A DNA stretch of 64,000 bases. Origin: Labilithrix sp. Lineage in GTDB: Bacteria > Myxococcota_A > Polyangia > Polyangiales > Polyangiaceae. Each line of letters opens with the position of its first letter. Position 1 is the stretch's first letter. Below, one piece after another: positions 33,108-43,145 of the stretch. The notes below the pieces were generated by a model. It saw nothing but the letters and a program-made list of their open reading frames with translations. It ran no database searches and was not told where the DNA came from. A program made the translations under genes and the position numbers. The stretch covers positions 37,338-101,337 of the forward strand of contig JAHBWD010000029.1 of assembly GCA_019637175.1 (NCBI GenBank), written 5' to 3'.

Positions 33108-34184
33108 CTAACGATGACGAGCGTGAGGGACGCAGCCGTGGCCGAGCGTGATGGGCCGCAGGTCGAGGCGCGCGTCGCGCTGAACGTAGCCGCCGTCGAA
33201 GGGATCTTCGGCGAGGAAGAGAGGCGTATCGAGATCGATGAAGGCGAAGCCGCCGAGGCCTGCGGCGATCGACGCCGACGTGCCCATCGCGAGGCGGGTC
33301 TCGACCATGCCGCCGATCATCGGGAGCATGCCGCAGGCGCGCGCTGCGGCCGCGATCTCGAGGGCGCGGGCGACGCCCGACTTCATGATCTTGATGTTCG
33401 CCGCGTCGGCGGCGCGCGCGGCGTGGGCCGCGTGGATGTCGTCGGGGTGCGTGACCGATTCGTCGATCGCGACGGGGATCCCGCACTTCGCGCGGATCTC
33501 CGCGAGCGCGTCCCAGCTCCCGGGGGCGACGGGTTGCTCGAAGAGCGCGAGCGGAACGCCGCGCGCGCGGAGCGCGCTCGTGAGGTGCAGCGCCGCGTGG
33601 ATCGAGAGGCCGCCGTTGGCGTCGAGCAAGAGGCGCGCGTCGGGTCGTGCTTCGCTCACCGCGAGGACGCGCTGAACGTCGAGGTCGACGTCGTGATCGG
33701 CGGCGCCGCCGACCTTGATCTTGAGCGTGTCGAACGCGGCGAACGCGCGTGCCTCGCGCGAGGCGTCGTCGACGCTGCCCGTCGTGATCGTGATGTCGGT
33801 CACGAGCTCCGTCTCGGCGCCGCCGAAGAGCGCGCGGAGAGAGGTCCCGCGCGATCGCGCGAAGGCGTCGACGATCGCCGTCTCGACCGCGCATGCGCCG
33901 CACGCCGATCCGGCGGAGAACGCGCGCGCGGCGAGATCGCGCCAGTGTCCGGCGTCGCGACCCACCATCTCCTCGACCAACGCGAGAGCGGTCGCGAGCG
34001 CGCCCGCCTGCGTCTCGCCGTTGAACGCAGGGAGCGGCGCGGCCTCGCCCCACCCGCGCTCGCCCGAAGCGAGCTCGATCTCGACGAGGACGTTGCGCGC
34101 GATCTCCTGCGCGCCCCCGGCGATCCCGAAAGCCTTCTTCATCGGGACGTCGAGCGCGCGCGCGCGAAGCGCCGTGATGCTCAT
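33108..34184 (-). CDS. Dipeptide epimerase (L-Ala-D/L-Glu epimerase type)
   Basis: Enolase-superfamily enzyme expected to epimerise the Glu of L-Ala-D-Glu released from murein peptides. The 358 residues have the catalytic Lys pair LKIKVGG, metal ligands DANGGLS, EQPV and DES, and the second catalytic Lys in NIKIMKSG. The end GGMVETRLAMGTSASIAAGL and DLDTPLFLAEDPFDGG is characteristic of the Ala-Glu epimerase branch. Its ATG overlaps the stop of the M3 peptidase by 4 bp (34181-34184). Peptidase plus epimerase suggests peptide salvage, perhaps of cell-wall fragments, but the peptidase is not a dedicated murein enzyme. Confidence 0.9.
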   Translation of the reverse strand: MSITALRARALDVPMKKAFGIAGGAQEIARNVLVEIELASGERGWGEAAPLPAFNGETQAGALATALALVEEMVGRDAGHWRDLAARAFSAGSACGACAVETAIVDAFARSRGTSLRALFGGAETELVTDITITTGSVDDASREARAFAAFDTLKIKVGGAADHDVDLDVQRVLAVSEARPDARLLLDANGGLSIHAALHLTSALRARGVPLALFEQPVAPGSWDALAEIRAKCGIPVAIDESVTHPDDIHAAHAARAADAANIKIMKSGVARALEIAAAARACGMLPMIGGMVETRLAMGTSASIAAGLGGFAFIDLDTPLFLAEDPFDGGYVQRDARLDLRPITLGHGCVPHARHR

Positions 34185-36307
34185 TCGAGGAGGAACGCGC
34201 GGTACGCCGCGTCGCTCGGCGCGCGGCCGAGGAAGCGCGCGACGAGCTTGGCCTCGTCGTCGGACGCGCCCGCCGCGAGGATCGACGCGCGGTAGTCGGC
34301 GGCCGTCTTCGCGTTCATGAGGCCCTCCTTCTTGAAGCGCGTGAAGAGATCCTGCGCGATCGACAGCGCCCACTGGTAGCCGTAGTAGCCCGCGTCGTAG
34401 CCGATCAGATGGCCGAAGCTCGCTTGGAAGTGCGTGCCCTCGACGTACTTGAACGGCGTGTAGGCGTCGTGCGTCTCCTTGAGCACCTGGGTCGTGTCGA
34501 ATGGCGGCGGGCGCGTGTGGTAGCGCTGATCGAGCGCGGCGAGGAAGAGCTGGCGCTGCGTCGCGATCGCGCGCCCGAAGCCGCGCGACCGCAACATCGA
34601 GGCGTGGAGCGGCGCGGGGAGCGGCTTGCCCGTCTCGTGGTGCACCGCGAACAGATCGAGCGTCTCCTTCGCCCACGCCCACTCTTCGAGCATCTGCGAC
34701 GGCGACTCGACGAAGTCCCGCGCGACGCTCGTGCCGGCGAAGCTCGTGAGCTCCGACTCGCTCAGGAGGTGATGCAAGACGTGGCCGAACTCGTGGAAGA
34801 ACGTGACCGCGTCTTGATGGCTCATGAGCGCCGGCGGGCCGCCCGGCGACGGGCGCGGGAAATTGCACTCGATCGCCGCGATCGGCACGAGCCGCGTGCC
34901 GTCGGCCTTCTTGATGGTGTCGCGGATGCTGAAGACGGCGGCGTGCTTGTACTTGCCGTCGCGCGGGTAGAGGTCGAAGTAGAAGCGCCCGAGGAGCTTG
35001 CCGCTCGCGTCGAATACTTCCTTCGCCTCGACGTCGGCGTGCCACGTCGCCGTCTGCACCGGCCGGTAGCTGATCCCGAAGAGCTTCGAGGTGATCGTGA
35101 GGAGGCCCTCTTTGACCTTCTGCACTTCGAAGTACTGACTGACCTCCTTCGAGTCGAGGCCGTACTTCGCTTTGCGCACCTGGTCTTCCAGGTACAGGCG
35201 ATCCGAAGGCGGGATCGGGTCGTTCGCCTTGCCTCCGAGCTTGACGTGCATCGCGCGGAATTCGGCCATCTCGGCGTCGCCCTTCTTCGCGAGGTGCTTC
35301 TTCAGTCCCTCGAGGAAGGCGTCGACCGTCTTGGCGTTCTTCGCCATGCGCGGCTCGAGCACGTAGTCGGCCCACGTCGCGTATCCGAGCAGCTTCGCCT
35401 TCTCCGTGCGGAGCGCGAGGATCTTCTCGATGACGGCGACGTTCTTGTCGGCGGCGCGGTTGTCGAACTGCTTGTAGAGCTCGAGCGCCACCTTGCGATC
35501 CTTGGCGTACGTGAGGACCGGGAAGTAGTCGGGATAGTCGGTCGTGACCCGGACCTTGCCGTCCTTGCCGGGCGGGTGCGACGCGAGCCACTCCTTCGGA
35601 AGGCCCTCGAGCTGCGCCGGCGTCGCGTCGATCGACAGGTGCGACGCGGCGAGGTTCGAGTCGAAGTCTTGACCGAGCTTCGTGAGCTCCTCGTTGAGCG
35701 CGCGCAAGCGCGCCTGGCCCGCGGCGTCGAGATCGAGGCCGTTGCGCCGGAAGTCGCGCAGCACATGCGAGAGCAGGCGCGCGCGCGCGACGTTCGACGA
35801 GCCCGGATCCCCCTTGTCTGCGTACCGCTTGACCACGCGCGCGATCACCGCGTCGAGCCAGAGGCTCGTCTCGAACCTGTCGATCTTCGGCTCGCACGCC
35901 TTGGCCTTCTCTCGCACCTTCTCGTCCGGGTGCGCGACGGCCATCAAGCCGGGGAAGTCGCCCGCGTTGCGGAGGGCGAGCCTCGCCCAGTCGAGCTTGC
36001 CCACCGTGCTCTCCCACGTGAGCTCGGCGTCGGGCTTGCCGTCCATCGCGCGGAGCTCGTCGAGCGTCGCGTAGGCGCGCGCGAGGCTCGCGTCGCAGAG
36101 CTTCGTCACCCCGTCGGGCTCGAGGCCGATCGCGACCGGATCGATCTCGAACGACGCGGGCGTCAGAGCCCGCGGCGGCGCGGGCGCGGGCGGCGCCTCC
36201 GCGGCCCGCAGCGGCGAAGGCGAGACCGGCGGCGGAGCTTCGGGACCGCAAGCCCCGAGCAGAGACGAGAAGGCGAGCCCGAGCACGACGAGGGAAGCGC
36301 GGATCAT
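34181..36307 (-). CDS. M3 family metallopeptidase, lipoprotein
   Basis: Thimet-oligopeptidase-like zinc peptidase of 708 residues. The signal MIRASLVVLGLAFSSLLGAC has a lipobox Cys at 20, so it acts outside the cytoplasm, whereas most M3 enzymes are cytosolic. The zinc site is HEFGHVLHHLL (H-E-x-x-H, about 503) and the downstream Glu is in FVESPSQMLEEW. YHTRPPPFDTTQV and GYDAGYYGYQWALSIAQDLF are typical M3A end blocks. The substrates are probably peptides under about 20 residues. It lies 12 bp after the AddA-like gene and is coupled to the epimerase gene. Confidence 0.92.
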   Translation of the reverse strand: MIRASLVVLGLAFSSLLGACGPEAPPPVSPSPLRAAEAPPAPAPPRALTPASFEIDPVAIGLEPDGVTKLCDASLARAYATLDELRAMDGKPDAELTWESTVGKLDWARLALRNAGDFPGLMAVAHPDEKVREKAKACEPKIDRFETSLWLDAVIARVVKRYADKGDPGSSNVARARLLSHVLRDFRRNGLDLDAAGQARLRALNEELTKLGQDFDSNLAASHLSIDATPAQLEGLPKEWLASHPPGKDGKVRVTTDYPDYFPVLTYAKDRKVALELYKQFDNRAADKNVAVIEKILALRTEKAKLLGYATWADYVLEPRMAKNAKTVDAFLEGLKKHLAKKGDAEMAEFRAMHVKLGGKANDPIPPSDRLYLEDQVRKAKYGLDSKEVSQYFEVQKVKEGLLTITSKLFGISYRPVQTATWHADVEAKEVFDASGKLLGRFYFDLYPRDGKYKHAAVFSIRDTIKKADGTRLVPIAAIECNFPRPSPGGPPALMSHQDAVTFFHEFGHVLHHLLSESELTSFAGTSVARDFVESPSQMLEEWAWAKETLDLFAVHHETGKPLPAPLHASMLRSRGFGRAIATQRQLFLAALDQRYHTRPPPFDTTQVLKETHDAYTPFKYVEGTHFQASFGHLIGYDAGYYGYQWALSIAQDLFTRFKKEGLMNAKTAADYRASILAAGASDDEAKLVARFLGRAPSDAAYRAFLLE

Positions 36308-36319
36308 GCGCGGCGGACT

Positions 36320-39300
36320 CTACACCGCCAGGAGCGCGCCCGTCGCCGGCTTCCCGGTGGCGGCCGCGATCGCGCGCGCGTAGGCGGCGATCTGACGCAC
36401 GTAGCCCTCCTGCCGCCCGGCGATCTCCACGTCGGTCTTGAAGTCGACCACCGTCCAGCCTGCGTCCTCGAGGAACGCGAGATCGACGACGCCTTCGGTG
36501 ATCGATCCGTCGTCGTTCTTCGCCATCACCGCGGTCTCCCGCTCGACGCGCGCGGCGGCTCGCGCGCGCGCGAGGAGGGGATGCGCGAGCGCGGCCGCGA
36601 CCACGTCTCGCGCCGCCGAAGCCTCTTCCGCGCTCGCGCCGACGATGCGCGCCTGGATCTTCGCTGCGTCGGCGATCGCGGCGGCGTCTCCGTCGAGCGG
36701 AACCGACGCGAGCATCGCGTGGACGAGGATGCCGAAGCGCTTGCCGTGAGGCCGCGCGTGGCGCGCGGCCTCGGTCGAGGCGATCTCGACCGAGGGCGCC
36801 GCGTTCTCGCCGACGATGTTCTTCTCCTCCGTCACCGTGCGCACGACGAGCGTGGGCGCGCTCGCCGTGGTGGTCGACGCGCTGCGCGCGAGCTGCCACG
36901 CGGCGTGCTGCTCGATGCCCTCCTTGGCGACGACGCCCTTGTCGTCGAGCGCGAGGATCTTCTGCTGCCGCTGCCCCGCGTCGTCTTCGCGATCGAGCTT
37001 CAGCGCGCGCGGATCCCAGAACACGACGTCGTGCTCTCCGACGCTCGGTCGATGCTGACCGGGGCGCACCGCCGAGGCGGTGCCGCGCGAGGCCTCCTCG
37101 GATCGCTCGAGCACCGTGTCTTCGCCGAACGCGGGACATCCCGCGGCCGGCCGCGACGCGCGCCGATTGGCCTGGCTGGGGTAGAGCACCGGATCGAGCA
37201 GATCGAGCCAGCCCTGGCCTGCGCCGGAAGACGCGTCGCGCTCGTCGCCCACGACCGGCACGACGAGCAGATCGCGCGCGCGCGTCGTCGCGACGTAGAG
37301 GAGGCGCACCGCCTCCTCGCGATCCTGCGCCAGGATCTCGTCGCGCCGATCGAGCAGCTCCTTCGGGCTCGCGCCGCAGAGCGGAACGGCCCAAAGCTTC
37401 TTGTCGTTGTCGACGTAGCGCGAAGGCTCGCGGAACGTGGCGTTCGCGGTCGGGTCGACCAGGATCACGACGGGGAACTCGAGGCCCTTGGCCTTGTGCA
37501 CCGTCATGACGCGCACGCCGTCGGTGCCCTCTTCGACGACCGGCGCCTCGTTGACGCCTCCGCGCTCGGCGTCTTCCTCGAGGCGCGTCGTGAACGCGCG
37601 GAACGACGTCACCGATCCTTGCTCGAAGCGTCGCGCCATGTCGAGCACGCGAAGGATGTTGCCGAGCGCTTGCTCGCCCGCCGGCCAGATCGCGACGCCG
37701 GCATGCGCGCGCGTCGCCTCGAGGAACTGCGCGATCGTGTCGGCGATCGTGTGCCGGTTGCGCGCGACGTGGAGGCGCGCGAGCACGCCGAGCGCGTCGC
37801 TCACCGGCCGCGTGAGCTCGGTGAGCTTCGCTTCGTCGCGCTTGCGGAGCGGGTGCAGATGCCGCTGCCCGTGGCGAAACGCGAGGAGCGCGTCGTCGGA
37901 GAGCGCGAAGAACGGGCCGCGCAGCGCGGCGTACACGCTCATCGCGTCGTCAGGCCACTCGATGGCGGCGAGCGCGTTCCGGAGCGCGATCACCTCCTCG
38001 CGCTCGTGGAAGCTCCGGCCTCCCACGAGCACGTGCGGCAGCCTCCGCACCTCGAGCGCGCGCACGTAGGGCCGTGTGACGTCGTTGCCGAAGCTCTGGA
38101 GGCGCTTGAAGAGCAGGCAGACGTGGCGCGTCGCGAGCTTGACTGGCTTCGGCGATCCGCGCTCGGTGATCGTCCAGCCGCTCTCGTTCACGAGCCAGTC
38201 GACGAACGCGCCCACCGCGTCGGGGAGCGACTCTTCGATCTTCCAGCTCGTGACGCGACCGAAGTCGGAGTACGGGCGAGGCACCGGCAAGGCCACGACC
38301 GTCGGGCGCCCTTCCGGATCGTCGCGGTGCGCCGCGAGCGGAACGTACGCCGCTTGCGAGCGATGCTCGTTCGACTTCATGACGGGCTCGAAGGCGGCGT
38401 TCACGAAGCGCTGGATCGACGGCGCGCTGCGGAAGCTCGTGCGAAGCTGCACGACGCTCGCGCCCTCCGACGCGAGGCGCTCCTTGATCTTCTCGTAGAG
38501 CGAGACGTCGGCGCGGCGGAAGCGGTAGATCGACTGCTTCGGATCGCCGACGACGAAGAGCTTGCCCGGCACGACGCGCGCGCGCATCCCCTCGGCTTCG
38601 GCGGGATCGTCGGCGGCGAGCAAGAGGAGGATCTCCGCCTGGAGCGGATCGGTGTCTTGGAACTCGTCGACGAGGAGGTGCGTGAAGCGCCCCTGCAGCT
38701 CGTGACGCACGGTCGCGTCCTCCGCGACGAGCTTGCGCGTGAGCACGAGCAGGTCGAGGAAGTCGAGCTTGCCGGCGCGCTCTTTGAGCTCTTCGTAGTG
38801 GCGCACGAGGCCGCGGCGCTCCGCCGAACCTCCGAGCTCGACGAAGAGCAGCGCCGCGAGATCGGCGTCGGCGGCGTCGAGCACGCGATCGAGCTCGACG
38901 CGCGCGGCGTCGCGCTCGTCGCGCACCGCTTGCATCGTGATGCCCTCGGCGCGATTGAACCACTGCCCGCGTCCGCCGGTGTACTTCCAGCCCTTGTAGC
39001 GTTGGAGCGCGCGGAGCTGCGCCTCGATCGCGTCGTGATCGCGCCCGGCACCGGCTTCGCCCGCCATCTCCTCGCGGCGATCGGTCTCGAACACGACGCG
39101 CGAGATCTCGACGAGGCTCTTCGTGAGCCAGTTGTCTTGGTAGCCCTTGGGCGCGTACGCGGCGAGCGCGCGGAGGCGCTCGATGACGCCGTCGATCGCC
39201 GTCTTGCGATCGAACGCCGGCCGCTCGTAGGGCGTGGGGAAGTCGCGCTGCTCGATGAGGTTCCGCCCGGCCTTGCGCAGCGCCTGCCGCGGACCGTCTT

Positions 39301-39808
39301 GATCGCGCTCGCGCGTCGCGCGCCGGAGGACGCGGGAGGTGCCCTCGCCCGGCGCCTGGAGCGTCTCTTGGAACCATCGCGTGAAGGCCTCGTCGTAGAG
39401 GCGCTCCGACTCGTCTTCCGAGGCGACTTCGAAGAGCGGATCGACCTTCGCTTCGACCGGGCGCTCGCGGAGCATGTCGGCGCAGAACGCGTGGATGGTG
39501 CCGATGTGCGCGGCCTCGAGCTCGCGCAGGGCGTCGTCGAGGCGCGCTCGCGCCGCGTCGTCGCGCTCGGCGCGTCGCGCCTTCTCGATCTCCGTCCGGA
39601 GGCGGAGCTTCATCTCACCGGCGGCCTTCTCGGTGAAGGTGACGGCGACGAGGCTCGCGAGCGTGGCCTTCCCCGTTCGAAGGAGCGAGAGGATCCGCTC
39701 GACGAGCGCCGTGGTCTTGCCCGTGCCCGCCGCGGCCTCGACCACGAGCGTGCAGTCGAGATCGTTCGCGATCCGCGCGCGCGCCTCCGCGTCGACGAGC
39801 GCGCTCAT
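36320..39808 (-). CDS. addA: AddA-like UvrD-type helicase-nuclease
   Basis: Subunit of an AddAB/RecBCD-class enzyme that processes double-strand breaks. The 1162 residues have Walker A LVVEAAAGTGKTTALVERIL near the N-terminus, VTFTEKAAGEMKLRLR, LLVDEFQDTDPLQAEILL (Walker B/DExQ), VVGDPKQSIYRFRRAD, VMTVHKAKGLEFPVVIL (motif V) and LLYVATTRARDLL (motif VI). The C-terminal RecB nuclease domain is complete: GVVDLAFLEDAGWTVVDFKTD and VRQIAAYARAI (the Q-x3-Y). The ATG overlaps the AddB-like stop by 4 bp. The two are coupled. The symbol rests on this order and domain content; sequence identity to known AddA is not measured. Confidence 0.88.
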   Translation of the reverse strand: MSALVDAEARARIANDLDCTLVVEAAAGTGKTTALVERILSLLRTGKATLASLVAVTFTEKAAGEMKLRLRTEIEKARRAERDDAARARLDDALRELEAAHIGTIHAFCADMLRERPVEAKVDPLFEVASEDESERLYDEAFTRWFQETLQAPGEGTSRVLRRATRERDQDGPRQALRKAGRNLIEQRDFPTPYERPAFDRKTAIDGVIERLRALAAYAPKGYQDNWLTKSLVEISRVVFETDRREEMAGEAGAGRDHDAIEAQLRALQRYKGWKYTGGRGQWFNRAEGITMQAVRDERDAARVELDRVLDAADADLAALLFVELGGSAERRGLVRHYEELKERAGKLDFLDLLVLTRKLVAEDATVRHELQGRFTHLLVDEFQDTDPLQAEILLLLAADDPAEAEGMRARVVPGKLFVVGDPKQSIYRFRRADVSLYEKIKERLASEGASVVQLRTSFRSAPSIQRFVNAAFEPVMKSNEHRSQAAYVPLAAHRDDPEGRPTVVALPVPRPYSDFGRVTSWKIEESLPDAVGAFVDWLVNESGWTITERGSPKPVKLATRHVCLLFKRLQSFGNDVTRPYVRALEVRRLPHVLVGGRSFHEREEVIALRNALAAIEWPDDAMSVYAALRGPFFALSDDALLAFRHGQRHLHPLRKRDEAKLTELTRPVSDALGVLARLHVARNRHTIADTIAQFLEATRAHAGVAIWPAGEQALGNILRVLDMARRFEQGSVTSFRAFTTRLEEDAERGGVNEAPVVEEGTDGVRVMTVHKAKGLEFPVVILVDPTANATFREPSRYVDNDKKLWAVPLCGASPKELLDRRDEILAQDREEAVRLLYVATTRARDLLVVPVVGDERDASSGAGQGWLDLLDPVLYPSQANRRASRPAAGCPAFGEDTVLERSEEASRGTASAVRPGQHRPSVGEHDVVFWDPRALKLDREDDAGQRQQKILALDDKGVVAKEGIEQHAAWQLARSASTTTASAPTLVVRTVTEEKNIVGENAAPSVEIASTEAARHARPHGKRFGILVHAMLASVPLDGDAAAIADAAKIQARIVGASAEEASAARDVVAAALAHPLLARARAAARVERETAVMAKNDDGSITEGVVDLAFLEDAGWTVVDFKTDVEIAGRQEGYVRQIAAYARAIAAATGKPATGALLAV

Positions 39809-42800
39809 CGATGCCTCCGCAGCTCGACGAGGCCCTTGAGGCGTTCGCCTTGCTTTCGCTTCGTGCGGATCTCCTCGTACGGACCGCACACGCTCTTGTA
39901 GTCGCAGTAGCGGCACGCGTCCTTCGCGGGCGCCGCGGGGAGGAAGCCGTTGGCGATCGACTCGCCGATCGTCTTGGCGACGAGGCGCGCGGCGACGCGC
40001 GCAGACTCGCCGAGGGGAATGTCGACCTTGGTGAAGCCGCCTGCGGCGGTGCAGTAGTAGAGGCGACCGCCCTCGATCGGCTGCTTCGGAAAGAGCTTCT
40101 CGATCGTGAGCGCGTAGAGCACCGGCTGGAGGATCTCGCCCTTGCCGATGACCGTCTCGCCCTCCTTCGCGCGCACCTTGCCCGTCTTGTGGTCGGTCGC
40201 GCGGAGGCGCCCGGCGTCGTCTTTCTCGACGAGATCGATCGAGCCGCGGAGCTGGATGCCCGCGTCGAGCGCGACGGGCTCGTCCTTGCTGAGGACGTCT
40301 TGCGCGCGACGATCCTTGAGCCCGAAGGAGAGCTCGAAGTGCGCCGGCGTCCACCCGGGCTCGTCGGCCATGAGGCGGAGCCATTCGCGCAGATCGGCGG
40401 CGATGCCCTCGATCGCGTCCTTCCACACGCGCTCGATCGCAGGGCTGAGCTTCTCGTGCTCTTCGGCTGCGACCTCGGCGAGGACCTCGTCGAGCATCGC
40501 GCGCGCGGCGTCGAGGCGCGGTTTGGTGACCGGCAGGAGCCCCGCGTCGCGGAGCTTCGTGAGGAGGACGAACTGCACCTCGTGCACGAGCGAGCCTCGC
40601 GTCAGCGGATCGAGATCCTCGATCGCCGTCGGCTCGTCGCGCGGCGCGAGCTTGTGCACCGCCGAGAGGAGGAAGCGATACGGGCAGGAGGCGAAGTTCT
40701 GGAGCGCCGTCGGCGAGAACGATCGCTTGTCGAGCGCGTGCTCGCGGATCGCGGCGAGCGCCTCTTCCGGCGGATCGACGAGCCCGTCGGCGGCCTTCCA
40801 CACCCTGAGCCATCGGCGCCCGCGGAAGCGGAGCGCCCGCGCGAGGTGATCGTTCGAGGCGAGGAGATAGTGCGCTTCGCCCACGCACTCGTCTTCCTTC
40901 TTCTCGAGGAGCGCCTGGAGGATCGCGAGATCGTACTCGGCCTCGTCGATGGCCTGCGCCGGCGAAGCGGGGGCCGGCCAGCCGATGCGCGCGTCGACGC
41001 GTCGCGCGGCCTTCTCCGCGAGGTACTCGAAGTCGCGGAGCTCGCCCTCGGCGACGCGCAAGACCTCGAGGCCGTAGAACGAGGGCGTGCGCGGCCGCGC
41101 CTGCTCGACATCGAGGCGAGGGTACGAGAGCACGACGCGCCGGTTCGCGGCGCCGACGGCGAGCCGCAGCGCGAGACGCTCGTCTTCCGTGCGTTCCTTC
41201 GTGGTCGGCAGGCCCGCGTCGAGCTTCTTGCGCGCGCCGTCGAGCAAGAGCGGATCTTCGACGACCTTCTGGGGGAAGATCTTCTCCGCGAGGCCGGGCA
41301 CGAAGACCACGTCGAAGGCGAGCCCGCGCGCCTCGTCGATGGTTGCAATATACACGCGACCGTAGCGCCGGCTCGAGGGGCGCACGACGAGCTGCGAGAG
41401 GCGCCGCTCGAGCACGAGGCGCACCTCGGTCACGTCGACGGGGCCGACGCGATCCATCGGCTGGAGCTCGGCGAGCACGGCGAGGACGCGCTCGGGCCTG
41501 CGGATGGCGCGCGTGGCGAGCTTCGAGAGCGCGTCGATCCACGCTCCCCACGGCGCCTCGCTCGGGAGCGCCGCGAGATCGGCGACGAGCGGGAGCGCGA
41601 AGCGGCGCAGCGTGTCGAGCGCGACGAGATCCTTCTTCACGCCGTCGGCGAGGTGATCTTCGGCCTTGGCGACGTACGCCGCGTGATCGGCGGTGAGCTT
41701 GGCGGAAAGGCCTGCGAGCCGCTTCTCCCAACGATCTCTTCCGCCGATCACCGCCGCGTCGACGAGCAGGCGCTCCCAGTGGCGCGGCGCGCGCAGCGTG
41801 CCGAACGCAGCGCCGCGATCTTCCTCTGCGATCGGCGGAGCGACCTCGTCGCTCTCCTCTTCTTCTCCTTCTTCGAGCGCGCTCGCGGCGTCGCCGAGGA
41901 GCGCGCCGAGCGCCTCTTCGTCGGGCGGCGCGACGCGATCGCCCGGCGGGGGAGCCGGAGGCGGCGCGCCGTCGGGCGTCTCCTCGGGGACCTCGCCGAG
42001 CGAGAGATACTCGGCGAAGCGTCGCGCCGAGAGGCCCTCGGCGGCGCACGCGAGGAGCGCGAGCATCGCGCGCCCTGCGGGATCGGGCTTGCGCGTCCCG
42101 CGCGCGAAGTGGGCGGGCACCTTCGCGCGATGGAGCGCCTCCTCGAGGTGAGGCGCGTACTGCGGCGCGCGGAGGAGCACGGCGATGCGATCGAGCGGCG
42201 TGCCCTTCGCGGCCTCGGCGCAGATCGCGCGCGCGATCTCGACGCACTCGCGGCTCTCGCCCGGCGCCGAGAGGATCGTGACCTCGTCGTCGTCGCCCGC
42301 CGGAGGTCGCGCGCCTTCGCCGTCTTCGAAGAGCCCCTCCTTGAGCCGCGCGAGCAACGACGATGACGACGCCTCCGTCCGTGCGACCTGCGCGCTCGGT
42401 CCGAACGCCGCGCGCGTGTGGAGGGCTGCGCGCTCGTCGCCCGCCGGTGCGACCGCGTACGCGGCGCGCGCGCGCTGCGCGACGGCGCCGAGGAAGCTCC
42501 GCTCCGCGGCCGATCGAACCGGCACGTCGACGAGGAGGAGCGCGCCGACCTCGTCGGGATCGATCGCCTTCGCGGCCTCGGCCGCGATCGCCAGCGTGCG
42601 TGCGCGATCGGCGAGCCCCGCGCTCTCGAGCGCCGCCGCGAACGCCTTCGAGAGGCGCTTCAGATCAGGATCGTCGACCCCCGGATCGCCCGCGAGCCTG
42701 AGCTCGGCGAGCGTTCGTGCGAGCGCGCGCGGCAGGCCCGGCAGATCGCCGATCGGCGCGAAGCGGCCGAGCCTGCTCTTCGCGGACGTCGGGTGGTGAT

Positions 42801-43098
42801 GCTCGTGCACGACGCGCGCGCAGACGGCCTCGAGCGCGAGGCCGGAGGCGGGCACGAGGCCGAGGCGCGCGAGCTCGGGCCGCGCGATCGAGACCGCGAG
42901 GACGCCGAGCGTCGTGCGCTGCCAGCCGAACGACGCTGCCTTCGCCGACGACGCGAGCGCGCGGCGGCAGACCTCGGCCGCGCCCTCGATCGACGCGCCC
43001 ATGACCGTGACGTGGCGCTCAGGCCTCGCCGCCAGCCATGTCGCCGCGCGGTCGAGCCGCGCCTGGGCGCTCGGGCTGACGAGGATGCTGCCGCTCAC
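39805..43098 (-). CDS. addB: AddB-like nuclease subunit with iron-sulfur Cys
   Basis: Partner of the AddA-like helicase. The 1097 residues show a helicase-like middle with degenerate motifs and a C-terminal PD-(D/E)XK nuclease. Its acid pair and Lys lie in DLVEKDDAGRLRATDHKTGK. The four Cys that bind an iron-sulfur cluster in AddB are recognisable: one in FASCPYRFLL before the nuclease and three in ACRYCDYKSVCGP near the end. The stretch FDVVFVPGLAEKIFPQKVVE is the AddB-typical loop. An acidic/Pro-rich low-complexity insert sits near residue 380. It is the first coupled gene of the addB-addA-M3-epimerase run, 47 bp after the EEP lipoprotein gene. Confidence 0.85.
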   Translation of the reverse strand: MSGSILVSPSAQARLDRAATWLAARPERHVTVMGASIEGAAEVCRRALASSAKAASFGWQRTTLGVLAVSIARPELARLGLVPASGLALEAVCARVVHEHHHPTSAKSRLGRFAPIGDLPGLPRALARTLAELRLAGDPGVDDPDLKRLSKAFAAALESAGLADRARTLAIAAEAAKAIDPDEVGALLLVDVPVRSAAERSFLGAVAQRARAAYAVAPAGDERAALHTRAAFGPSAQVARTEASSSSLLARLKEGLFEDGEGARPPAGDDDEVTILSAPGESRECVEIARAICAEAAKGTPLDRIAVLLRAPQYAPHLEEALHRAKVPAHFARGTRKPDPAGRAMLALLACAAEGLSARRFAEYLSLGEVPEETPDGAPPPAPPPGDRVAPPDEEALGALLGDAASALEEGEEEESDEVAPPIAEEDRGAAFGTLRAPRHWERLLVDAAVIGGRDRWEKRLAGLSAKLTADHAAYVAKAEDHLADGVKKDLVALDTLRRFALPLVADLAALPSEAPWGAWIDALSKLATRAIRRPERVLAVLAELQPMDRVGPVDVTEVRLVLERRLSQLVVRPSSRRYGRVYIATIDEARGLAFDVVFVPGLAEKIFPQKVVEDPLLLDGARKKLDAGLPTTKERTEDERLALRLAVGAANRRVVLSYPRLDVEQARPRTPSFYGLEVLRVAEGELRDFEYLAEKAARRVDARIGWPAPASPAQAIDEAEYDLAILQALLEKKEDECVGEAHYLLASNDHLARALRFRGRRWLRVWKAADGLVDPPEEALAAIREHALDKRSFSPTALQNFASCPYRFLLSAVHKLAPRDEPTAIEDLDPLTRGSLVHEVQFVLLTKLRDAGLLPVTKPRLDAARAMLDEVLAEVAAEEHEKLSPAIERVWKDAIEGIAADLREWLRLMADEPGWTPAHFELSFGLKDRRAQDVLSKDEPVALDAGIQLRGSIDLVEKDDAGRLRATDHKTGKVRAKEGETVIGKGEILQPVLYALTIEKLFPKQPIEGGRLYYCTAAGGFTKVDIPLGESARVAARLVAKTIGESIANGFLPAAPAKDACRYCDYKSVCGPYEEIRTKRKQGERLKGLVELRRHR

Positions 43099-43145
43099 GA
43101 CCCGAGTTCATACACGGCCCGCTGCGCGGTCGCTACGGTCGCTCG

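Noticed and set aside
32762..33151. Possible plus-strand gene in the 457-bp gap
   Set aside because: The translated product is a Gly/Arg/Ala repeat made by the 10-bp DNA array; there is no ribosome site and no conserved motif.
34409..39901. Very long open frame on the plus strand opposite the M3 peptidase and addA-like genes
   Set aside because: It is the antisense of two convincingly conserved genes. In GC-rich DNA the opposite strand often stays open. The product is a run of Arg/Glu/Ala without motifs.
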